NCBI GenBank assembly: GCA_947462335.1
Contig: OX381714.1
Span: forward strand, 22,788,618 to 22,852,617
Length of the DNA: 64,000 bases
Reading direction: 5' to 3'
Origin: Harmothoe impar
Taxonomy: Eukaryota; Annelida; Polychaeta; Phyllodocida; Polynoidae
This document shows positions 10,560-19,148 of this stretch, piece by piece. A program made the position numbers and the translations under genes. Position 1 is the first letter of the stretch; each line of letters begins with the position of its first letter. Below the pieces are notes generated by a model. That model was not told where the DNA came from and did no database searches. It saw only the letters and a program-made list of their open reading frames with translations.

Positions 10560-10970
10560 GTGGGCACTTCCAGTCACGTGACCACATTTTTATTGTTTTT
10601 ATTATTTTATTTTTTTTAAATTGGGTCACTTCTGTCACTTCCGGTCATTCCTAATCCCTCCCCTAAGTAGGTCACGTGACGTCACTTCCGGTCATCTTAA
10701 GTAGGTCACTTCCGGTCACGGGGGTGTGGTCTATTATGCAAATGAGGGGGTCACTTCCGGTCAAATGGAGGCCTCTGATTGGCTGGTACATCGGAAGTGA
10801 CCCATTATGCAAATGAGGAAGTCACTTCCGGTCAAATGGAGGCCTCTGATTGGCTGGGGTCATGACCTTGACCTCTAAGTAGGTCAAGGTCACGTGACGT
10901 CACTTCCGGTATGCCCTTATATGTGACGTCACTTCCGGTCAAATGGAGGCTTCTGATTGGCTCCAAGTCC
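10560..10970. promoter_or_regulatory. Dense cluster of ETS, CRE, CCAAT, octamer and E-box motifs
   Basis: ACTTCCGG (ETS core, reverse of CCGGAAGT) occurs at 10637, 10684, 10708, 10753, 10824, 10902 and 10931, with CGGAAGTGA at 10792. TGACGTCA (CRE) is at 10678, 10895 and 10924. GATTGGCT (inverted CCAAT) is at 10777, 10848 and 10955. ATGCAAAT (octamer) is at 10736 and 10807. CACGTGAC (E-box) is at 10575, 10673 and about 10891. TGACCTTGA and TCAAGGTCA half-sites lie at 10862-10891. Several motifs recur in a fixed order (octamer - ETS - AAATGGAGGC - CCAAT), forming a ~70-bp tandem module. The motifs are seen directly. Enhancer or promoter activity is inferred. Confidence 0.6.
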
Positions 10971-11026
10971 AATGAGTAATAAACAGTACTTAACCATAGT
11001 CCCGTTCCGATACAAACTATACTACT

Positions 11027-13176
11027 TATATATATATATATGGGTGGGGGTCCAGAAAATGTCCATTTCACAAATTGAGTTATTTTTTAAAAATAATCAT
11101 TTTAAATGAAGAGAATGTATTGGGATAACTACATAATTGCAAAAAGCCCAATGAGTACTAATAGAAAAAATATGCGTATTAATTATAATTTCATGATTTT
11201 TTCAGATTTTAGCTACTTTTCAGGGAAAAAATGACCAAAAATCGATGTCCCCTGGAAAAAATCTGATTTTAACGGAAATTTTCTTCAAATGATATTAGAT
11301 TTACACTTTTTGCTTCATATGTGTTGCATACAAATGATACTTCTTCATAACACCATTTATTTCAATATTTAATTTTTATTTTTTTTAAATATTTGTTTAA
11401 ACTACAAAAATAGCAATTATTCTCATAATCTCATATATCTTTTTAAACACTTGATTTTTTTGGAAAAATATTACACTAGATGGATGTTTTGTGCCATTAG
11501 GCATATCGCGGACACCTATACTCTTGGGCAGAATGATAAAAATTAAGACAATTGATCATTTTCTTGGTGAAATTAGAGCCCAAAGAAGGAATTAAAAATG
11601 ACCTGTTTAAGCCAAATTTCTTGAAAAGGTAATTAATTATACAAATCCTGCATAAATTACATATTACCTGCATTGGATAAGCGTATGTGTGAGCTCTACA
11701 CTCCCATATCGATCGATTTTTTCTATTTTACATTTAACAAGCAAAAACAATTGTTTTCACTGGATGTTACGTTCACTAGATTGCTGTTACGTTCACTAGA
11801 TTTATTTAAACATTTTGAATAATATCAGTCTAAATGTCCTCTAAGGAGGAAGGGAAATATCCATGTGGTGCCTACATAGTACATGCACCATATGCAATAA
11901 GAATCGTAACTCGGTGCAACGTCTTTGTCTTTGTAAATTAAGATATCAATTTATGTTACGTTCACTAGAATTATGTTACGTTCACTAGAATTATGTTACG
12001 TTCACTAGAATTATGTTACGTTCACTAGAATTATTTTTGGTTCCACGGAGACAGTAAATTGTCATGAAAATATGTCCTTTTTTGTTGATTTCTTTTGATA
12101 GGCCGCATGTATGTCTGTTTGACAAACCTATCAGCAAGGATGTATGTGGATGAATGCATGATTTATGTAATATTAAGAACTATCAAAACAACATGTCCTG
12201 TATTTTATGTAATGTTACGTTCACCAGATATATGAAAAAGTCAGAAATATGCATAAATAATTAAAATATAGCCGTAACACAAATTGTCCAAGTATATCTG
12301 AGCATTACAAATGACACTGACCTGTTTCCATCATTTTATCATAAACATATTTCATTCTAGAAACTATTCAATTTTTGTGTTACGTTCACTAGATGTTACG
12401 TTCACCAGATATATTGAAAACAACCGAATTTTGGTCTAATTGTCTTATTTTTCTTATATTAAATATCTGGGACATGCTGTGCCTTTTTTTGCATAGGTAT
12501 TATACCACAACCAACTGAAAAAAATGCTATTATTGACTAATATTTCATTATAATTCCTCTATTTTTCTACTATGTTACGTTCACTAGATCCCACTGAACA
12601 CCTCTGAATAGTAAAATAAACACAATAGAATGGCAGAAAATACAAAATATCTTCAGATATGTTAGAGCACTTTGTATACTTTCATCTGGGTTTCACAGCT
12701 AGTTTAATACTCTTACATGTTAGTACTTTTCCCTATTTAAAAAGATTATAGGTTCGATTTAGACAGAAACCAACTGGCCCTCAATTGACTCTAGCTATAA
12801 AACTATCACAATGAGGAATTAAAAATAGAGAAAAAGTGTACAGCACCCTGTTACATGGTAGGAAATGACACATTTTTGCCCTAATTCAGTGAATCAAGTT
12901 CATAACTAAAAAATGTCATCATATTTTTTCACTATTCTCTTGTTTATGATAATATCTGGTGAACGTAACACAATTTTGTTTCATTAGTAAATGTATTTTT
13001 CAAACTTACATAGAAAAAAAAGTAAGAATCCTAGTATCACAAAATTTGGGAATGTGATGGTTCATTGCCTCCTTTATATATAGACAAATCTGCTACAACA
13101 TTTGGGCAATTCAGAAATATTATTGTTTTTCACTGGAAATGGACATTTTCTGGACCCCCACCCATATATATATACA
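11027..13176. mobile_element. Non-coding 2.1-kb DNA transposon with ~27-30-bp terminal inverted repeats
   Basis: The left end (11040 on) reads ATGGGTGGGGGTCCAGAAAA and continues through TGTCCATTTC. Its exact complement ends at 13165 (GAAATGGACATTTTC...CCCACCCAT, allowing one mismatch). Both ends abut TATA runs, consistent with insertion in (TA)n and a TA target duplication. The interior is very AT-rich with no ORF of note, so it is non-autonomous. It contains the 16-bp motif array described separately. Superfamily is not assignable from the TIR alone. Confidence 0.75.
11765..12970. repeat. Eleven copies of TGTTACGTTCACYAGA inside the TIR element
   Basis: Plus-strand copies start at 11765, 11785, 11954, 11974, 11994, 12014, 12213, 12378, 12394 and 12573. 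One minus-strand copy is at 12955-12970 (TCTGGTGAACGTAACA). Four are in a 20-bp tandem; the others are scattered in AT-rich sequence with little flanking similarity. The variable position is T or C. Conservation of the motif against a decayed background suggests a protein-binding site, for example for a transposase. Confidence 0.85.
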
Positions 13177-13198
13177 TATACACTGTATTTATATATAT

Positions 13199-13265
<67 letters not shown>
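13166..13265. repeat. (TA)n microsatellite
   Basis: Nearly pure TA/TATATA tract bordering the right end of the TIR element. Confidence 0.95.
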
Positions 13266-13266
<1 letters not shown>

Positions 13267-13293
13267 CCTTGGTTATGATAAGTGACAAGTGAC

Positions 13294-13636
13294 AAGTAGA
13301 TACACTTTCGCCTAGGTCCTGTCCAACACAAATTCAGGAGGCCAGTTTATTAACAACTGAAACAACAAATTTGACAATTGAAACAAAAAGAAAAAATGAA
13401 CCGTTTCCGGCGACCTGAGATGGGTGAATGAGGGCGGTTACTTGCCCGTTGTGGGTGAGGTAGACACTCCACCCCCCCCCCCCCCCCCCCCGTGGCTGAT
13501 CAATGAACTAGCTCCCCACTGGAGTACCATCGGGTGTGTACAATATACACTGATATTCCTGCGCGTGTAATATCCAGTTCATACACTTAGATACACTTTT
13601 GCCTAGGTCCTGTCCAACACAAATTCAGGAGGCCAA
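13294..13636 (-). repeat. Split direct repeats (B2-A2-B1) of Ngaro-like element 1
   Basis: A ~48-bp unit (AGATACACTTTYGCCTAGGTCC...AATTCAGGAGGCCA) occurs at 13296-13344 and 13587-13636. Between them, 13395-13575 matches 31927-32095 (AAAAAATGAACCGTT...GATCAATGAACTAGCTCCC...TAATATCCAGTTC). With the - strand coding region to the right, this gives coding-B1-A2-B2, the terminal layout of PAT/Ngaro-type tyrosine-recombinase retrotransposons. A poly-C run is at 13473-13490. Confidence 0.7.
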
Positions 13637-13661
13637 GGCCAAACAAACACAATTTTGCCAC

Positions 13662-14597
13662 TCATGAGTAGTCCAACAAACGCGAAGCCACCAGGGCATC
13701 CTTAGAGCGCCTTGCTTTATAATTGTTGGATATATAAAGGAGAACAGCAAGGGATTTCCAGTTGCCATATTGCAGGAATGAAGATAGATAAGTAGCAGAT
13801 CCAAGGTATAGGCTGTGCGTGTTAAAGTCCCCAGATAAGCGTGCAGACGCACAACACGACTTCAGTCTAGCAGAGAAGGCCTTGTAACTGTACATAAACA
13901 GATAGTCCTCCGCCTCAAATTTTGAGAATGAGACATATTTCTTGAGTGATCTTACAGGACAGAGAGGGGAAGCAGTTGCAGCTACTACCGGTATCCTTTG
14001 CACCCTGTCGCCATACTGTATAGTCTTGGAGCTTCTCACATTCACATCCATACCACCTTTCCAAAAAGACAGGTCCTTTACTTTCAAAGTATGAGGAGAA
14101 AATGACACATGGCTGGCTCGAAGTAGGCATCTATAACATATCAGCACAGCGCACCAGAAAGTGAAGTCCGCCCATACATTTATATCCAAAGTGCCATATA
14201 TACACAATAAGTCAGCAGGCAGCAATGGGTCCTCTTGCTTGGTTGCGGATCCCTGTAGTCTCTTAGCACCATTAAGGGTACTTTTTATCAGGAAACTGTC
14301 AATATCCACATGGTCTTGACCCCATAGACTCGAGACATAGTTCTTGATTGACACAAAACACAGCGTTTTCATGAGATAGGTAATATACAAACAGACCATT
14401 GTTATGGACGCTGGTATAGGGGTAAATGAATAAGTCCTACAGAATCTATAATATTTGTTCCATCTTGTAGCATATGACTTTTCAGTGTTTTCAGCCCAAC
14501 ACTCCTCCCGCACCACCATCCAATAGTCCAACAAGGCCACCAGCTCTACAACAACAATTAGCAAAGCCAGGGATGGCATTAATACACACTTCCACAC
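13662..14597 (-). pseudogene. Tyrosine recombinase of Ngaro-like element 1, active-site mutant
   Basis: About 300 residues are homologous to the recombinase at 18129-19148 (shared RWNKYYRFC / RWKSYFKFC-like core, PIPAS, TKQ, GxWKSL). The first catalytic Arg is kept (CYRCLLRASHV) and so is the candidate nucleophile Tyr (WKSLAVLLYIS). The HxxR motif reads HSLYLGSA where the intact relative has HSMRRGGA, so the second catalytic Arg is lost. YR enzymes integrate circular cDNA. This copy is predicted inactive. Confidence 0.75.
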
Positions 14598-16586
14598 AAT
14601 CAGGATTATTCAATCTAGACAAACAATCTGGTATCAAATTATCAACACCCGGGATCCATGCCGCCTTCAATTCAATATTCATAAAGCAACATGCCCAAAA
14701 TAACTCTCTAGCCCACTTCATAGCAGTACTATTACTACTTCTACCAGATTGTAGAACCGCCAGGACCTGGGTATTGTCAGTTATTACATTCACAATACAG
14801 TTTCTCAATTCTGAACCCCAACGTTTCAGGCCTATAAGAACCGGCCACAATTCCTGTTCGTGATATGGTCATCAAAAACCTCAGTCGGGGGTTTTTCCTC
14901 ATGGGGGCAGGTGTCACCTGTGCCATCCCAGGTACCCCACATATACCCCAATTCACAAGTGCCACCAAAACCAACCTTTGAAGCATCAGTACCCATGTTG
15001 CATACAGGCCCTTTATGATTTAATATCCTAGCTTTGCCATTACACCAAGACATAAAGGTTTTCCATCAAACAAGATCTGCTCTAACAAGGTCATCAAGTA
15101 CAATTACATCTCCATTGGCAGTATCTCTCAAAAGGTTATAAATCCTTCTGGTATAAGTCCTACCAGCGCGGACTACCGTGGCACAATGGCCTAAAAGGCC
15201 TGCCAACTTCTCTAACCTCTTAAGTTTGCAAAGTCATGCTTTCAGTATTAACAATTATACCTAGATACTTCACACACCTGGAAGGGAGAACCTGCTTTTT
15301 TGCTGACACATTAAAGCCCAAATTATGAAGTGCACTACACAAGTTGTTCGGAGCTGTTATACAACCCTCTTCCGAGCTATGAGTGACAAAGTAGTTGTCT
15401 AGGTAATTTATACACTTGGGAAAACCACCTTTTTCACCTATTTTCACCACAAAGTCAGACACCATAGTGAAGATGTAACAAGCAGATTTAAGGCCAAAAC
15501 AGAGCCTCAGATCTTAATACCACTCTTCCCCTCTACCCATATTCCATACAAAAACTTGGAAATCTCTGTGTGACGGAATGACAGCGATAGAGCGATAGGC
15601 ATTCCTGATATCAGACACTCCACAGTATGCATTTTCCTCCAGTAACTCCACAACATTGTCTATGGATTCATAACGAAATTTTTTACAACACTCGTTCATA
15701 TAATTATTGATGCTGAGACTTTCTGGACGTGAACAATCAGTTATGGGGCGGAGAGAACCATCGCCCTTTTCTATACCACCCATAGCATGGATACAGCGGG
15801 GTTTTACCTTCACAGTCCCGACTTTATCCTCCTTTAATTTGGCCTTTATTTTTGCACTCATTTCACCTGAAAACTTTTTCCCCATCAGGGAGTCGTAATT
15901 TTGACAAAAATAGCACGCATCACAACCGTGGTCTACTATCCTGAATCCCTTGTATATGCCTGTCAAAACATACATGTCGTTTAAAGTAACATTTTCACCA
16001 AAACTCAAAATCTTTGCACCAAAACAACAAGGTTTCATCTGCGTCTCAACCCCCTCCAGGGTGTAAACACAACCGCAGGTGCCTGCCACACATCCCCTCC
16101 ATACGGGAACCCAGCTACCCGGTACAGCCTCAACAGCAGCCACCGGACGGACAACACTGTAAGAAACACAACAATTATTTAGAACCGAGATATCAGTGGA
16201 AAAACTCACATATTCTCCCACATTGAGTCGTGTATGCATGACAAATCTACATGGGCACTGCCATTTTGACCTACATTAACAGTCCGCGGCGCGATTTCTA
16301 AACGCTTACATTTTGACTCCCATTGCTCACAGTGACCCATTTTGCCCATATCGGACAATTTTAAAATTATATTGACATTGTCACCATTATTTGACAAATT
16401 ATCTGCGTTACTCCAACCATTGTATAAAGCTTCCGGATAATTTTCATCAATAACATAGTCTGCGGAATGTTCATGTACACAGGAGTCTCGCCGACTGGCC
16501 GCTTGAGCTACTACTTCAGTTTTAGCGTTAGAAATATCACAGTTTGTAGCTCTAGAAGTGTTGTTAACACCCACCTTTCTGCTCAA
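14491..16586 (-). pseudogene. Reverse transcriptase/RNase H of Ngaro-like element 1, decayed
   Basis: The RT N-terminus lies at 16239-15514 (KPRCIHAMGGIEKGDGSLRP, ITDCSRPESLSINNYM, GVSDIRNAYR). An in-frame TAA at 15514 interrupts it, and the frame continues to the palm motif, which reads NYLDNYF instead of YLDD (near 15390). Further breaks precede an RNase H part (NMGTDASKVGFGG near 15000; VITDNTQVLAVLQSGRS near 14780; ELFWACC, CLSRL). The upstream piece 16586-16206 matches the polyprotein N-terminal region in position only. The order RT-RH-YR fits DIRS/Ngaro-type elements. No complete frame survives. The gag end is absent here; a gag fragment with a matching A repeat lies at 30.7-32.1 kb. 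Confidence 0.78.
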
Positions 16587-16878
16587 AGGACCTAAAGAGC
16601 CCTTATGGCCGGTGAGTCACGCATTACCACCGCCACCTTCACCACCGCGGCGATTGAAATTGGGGCAGTTCAGCATACTACAGACCAAGCCAACCACCGT
16701 GACGACAGAAGTACAGACCGACCAGCACTCAACTGAGGAGTCCTCCTCAGAGTCTGAAGGGGAAGAAGAAACTCCACTTGCTGTGAGAAGTGAGACATCT
16801 ACCACAGCTGACTCCACGGCTGACCCCTCGACCCAGGAGGACCAACCTACTCGCGACACGTCCAACACATCATAGTCA
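16558..16878 (+). CDS. Possible low-complexity Pro/Ser/Glu-rich protein
   Basis: The frame is open to TAG at 16876-16878. It is Pro-rich then strongly acidic (STEESSSESEGEEE), followed by Thr/Ser/Asp-rich sequence. The only candidate starts are a non-ATG codon at 16558 or in-frame Met codons not clearly placed. ATG 16605 opens a different frame that stops early. It ends 22 bases before the hydrolase ATG on the same strand. It may be the upstream ORF of the same transposon piece, or chance. No known domain is recognised. Confidence 0.3.
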
Positions 16879-16900
16879 CACTCTCTCAGTAAGACTTAAA

Positions 16901-17626
16901 ATGGCTAACTTTAATCATCATAATGCTCATGTGCCATATTATGCAGGAATCCCAACCCCTGCACAAGCCCTAGCAGATACAAGAACGCCCAAAATCCTAA
17001 TGATTGGCGACTCGAGGTTGGCAAAACTACAGAACCTACCCAATCTCATTAATAATCTGCAAAATGTTAGTATTCATTCAGGAACCACCACCTCTAGCAT
17101 AAAACCACATCTTGATATTGAGCTGCTGCTATACCCGCCTAGTGCGGTTTATCTAAACATAGGGGTCTGTAACATCACTGTTAAAAACCCTATTACCCAG
17201 CAGTTACACATTATTAATGACAACCCCACTGAAGCCATAAATGACTTCAGGCTGGAAATGAACTCTCTCATTGACTATGTGAAATACGCCTCCTACCGCC
17301 CAAATCTTCCTGTAGTAGTGATTCCCACATTCGGTGTCAACATGACCCATGCCAATCAGCAGTGGACACATCCACAGGTGCAATATACAATGAACACTAC
17401 AGCAATAGGGATGGCTCAGGAGGCCATGAAATTGAATAATGCCCATGGGGCATTCTCAACACGTGTACATAGCTTGATTCACCACTGTCACGGCCATGGC
17501 AGATTCTCAGCATCCTTTAATCATCTGTATGATGGTGTACATCAGGACAACTGGCTGGCTGCCAAGATGGCTTCCATCATGACAAACACTATAGCCAAGA
17601 ACAGGCTTCATGGTGTACATCCCTAG
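16901..17626 (+). CDS. SGNH/GDSL-family hydrolase, probably transposon-encoded
   Basis: ATG 16901 (ACTTAAAATGG context) opens 241 codons. KILMIGDSRLAKL places the GDS block with the nucleophile Ser near residue 38. YLNIGVCNIT fits the Gly/Asn oxyanion blocks. LYDGVHQDNW near residues 210-218 gives the terminal D-x-x-H dyad (D211, H214). No signal peptide or membrane segment is seen. Such esterase-like domains occur in some tyrosine-recombinase retrotransposons (Ngaro) and in CR1-type LINE ORF1; this is family knowledge from memory. Here the gene lies on the + strand between two - strand Ngaro-like elements, ending 46 bases before a B repeat that contains AATAAA (17674-17679), a possible polyadenylation signal. 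The frame and all catalytic residues are intact, unlike the neighbour to the left. Substrate unknown. Confidence 0.7.
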   Translation: MANFNHHNAHVPYYAGIPTPAQALADTRTPKILMIGDSRLAKLQNLPNLINNLQNVSIHSGTTTSSIKPHLDIELLLYPPSAVYLNIGVCNITVKNPITQQLHIINDNPTEAINDFRLEMNSLIDYVKYASYRPNLPVVVIPTFGVNMTHANQQWTHPQVQYTMNTTAIGMAQEAMKLNNAHGAFSTRVHSLIHHCHGHGRFSASFNHLYDGVHQDNWLAAKMASIMTNTIAKNRLHGVHP

Positions 17627-17672
17627 AAAGGACACCTGCCCTGGCTAAGGCTACCAGAATAATACAGTTGCC

Positions 17673-18088
17673 AATAAACCCTGCCTTACATTATATGCTG
17701 ATACACAATAGCAACTCTGATTATGGTTTGGGCGTGTTTATTCTCACGTAGGTTATCCAGGCTATACAAAACAATAATTATAAAAAATTTGACTTCCGTG
17801 CCACACCGGTCACTGTCTGAGTTCTTTGTGCCTGACCACTGTTGTTGTGGTTGCTTAGCACCAGGTACCAACCAATGCCTCCAGGTGGGGTGGTTGAGCT
17901 TGAGTCCAAGGCAGTTCACCCCCATGACACCAGGGGGGGATACTGTCACGTCCAGTTGGTTTTATAGCCGCATAAAGCTGCTCACTTTATGCCCACAATA
18001 AACCCTGCCTTACATTATATGCGGATACACAATAGCAACTCTGATTATGGTTTGGGCGTGTTTATTCTCACGTAGGTTATCCAGGCCA
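17673..18088 (-). repeat. B2-A2-B1 terminal split repeats
   Basis: B2 17673-17761 and B1 17997-18088 are near identical, differing for example at ATGCTGATAC versus ATGCGGATAC. A2 17786-17997 matches A1 at 23047-23266, which has a few extra bases near GGCTCCCACCAG. B1 directly abuts A2, while 24 bases separate A2 from B2. These repeats are expected to template circle formation before YR integration. Confidence 0.88.
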
Positions 18089-18128
18089 AGACACGCCAAA
18101 CCGAAGGCAGAGTTTAGTAGTCAGTCCA

Positions 18129-19148
18129 TTAATCACCGATATACGCCGCTGGGTTCTCAAATATGTCCTTCACAATAGAACGCTCCAGGCTGATCTTGGA
18201 ATCCAGGGATCTCGTGAGGTAGAAGAGTACACTTAAACTCTTCCAGTCCCCCAAGTTTTTAATGTCCACCAAGCTGATCCCATTTTCTGCTAGGAGGCTA
18301 GCGCCTCCCCGCCTCATTGAGTGCGAAGACATCAGTTCAACACCCTGAGACACACACAACCTTGACAACTTTCTTGAATACCAACCATAGGTACCCCTGA
18401 CCCAATCCCCCCCAACCATGTACCCTACCAGCTGAGAATCCTGACTTGGGTAACACACCTTCTCACACAATAAGGACAGATAAGCACAGATACAGAATAT
18501 AGACCCTGGTATAGGTACAAAGGGAATGTACAAGACCCTTTCCTTAAAACAAATGGTTTTTGTCCTATGCACCGAAACCCCCACCCCCCATGACTCCCAA
18601 CCTACATCCTGTTTCTTGACTGACAATTCCACTTCCACAAGATTAGACTTCCTCAGAAGCCCCCTGAACCCCAACAGAACCGCCACCCAGAAGGCCAGGT
18701 CCTCTGTTTTAGACAAGTCTAAACCTTTAAATATCGCCACTAGATCCAATAGGGTAGCAGGCCTGGCCTGCTTGGTAGTATCACCCAAAGTACGCTTTAT
18801 ACCCCTTAGAGAAATAACTAGTTCAAATTTATTTGGATCTACATGATCCAACCCCGCCATATCATGGAGAATCCATACGGCACCTAGATACTGCTGTATT
18901 GATTTGAAACACAACCTGTCCGCTAAATGTACTATGTACAATAATAACATGTCTAGACTAGCTGGAATGGGTTCTACAAACCCATACTCCTCACAGAATT
19001 TGAAATAAGACTTCCACTGAGAGGAACGGGTTGACTTGGAGTTTTCTGCCATCCATCTGGACTGATACACCCGAAGTTTCCTCATCAGGGTGAGACCTGA
19101 AAACAGCACAACCAGTCTGAGAAAGATACCGGTAGGGACCCCTTGCAT
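18129..19148 (-). CDS. Tyrosine recombinase (YR) of Ngaro-like element 2
   Basis: 339 codons. The catalytic set is complete: Arg162 in GFRGLLRKSNL, His276-x-x-Arg279 in HSMRRGGAS, Trp302 in GDWKSL and Tyr310 in VLFYL. An N-terminal SAM-like DNA-binding half includes RWMAENSKSTRSSQWKSY. The frame starts inside the end of the RT-RNase H ORF (64-base overlap, another frame), so it is probably expressed by frameshift or reinitiation. It stops about 40 bases before the B1 repeat. The enzyme integrates cDNA without target duplication. It appears intact. Confidence 0.88.
   Translation of the reverse strand: MQGVPTGIFLRLVVLFSGLTLMRKLRVYQSRWMAENSKSTRSSQWKSYFKFCEEYGFVEPIPASLDMLLLYIVHLADRLCFKSIQQYLGAVWILHDMAGLDHVDPNKFELVISLRGIKRTLGDTTKQARPATLLDLVAIFKGLDLSKTEDLAFWVAVLLGFRGLLRKSNLVEVELSVKKQDVGWESWGVGVSVHRTKTICFKERVLYIPFVPIPGSIFCICAYLSLLCEKVCYPSQDSQLVGYMVGGDWVRGTYGWYSRKLSRLCVSQGVELMSSHSMRRGGASLLAENGISLVDIKNLGDWKSLSVLFYLTRSLDSKISLERSIVKDIFENPAAYIGD

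Noticed and set aside
2358..10970. Malacoherpesvirus origin for the BIR-containing block
   Set aside because: Malacoherpesviruses carry BIR genes, but the polymerase here has the protein-primed-type motifs (NATYGKT, MDTDSLY, FHGCWFHAHEC) and zinc-finger N-terminus, not a herpesvirus polymerase.
13065..13331. Tyr-Ile repeat ORFs
   Set aside because: Translation of the (TA)n microsatellite.
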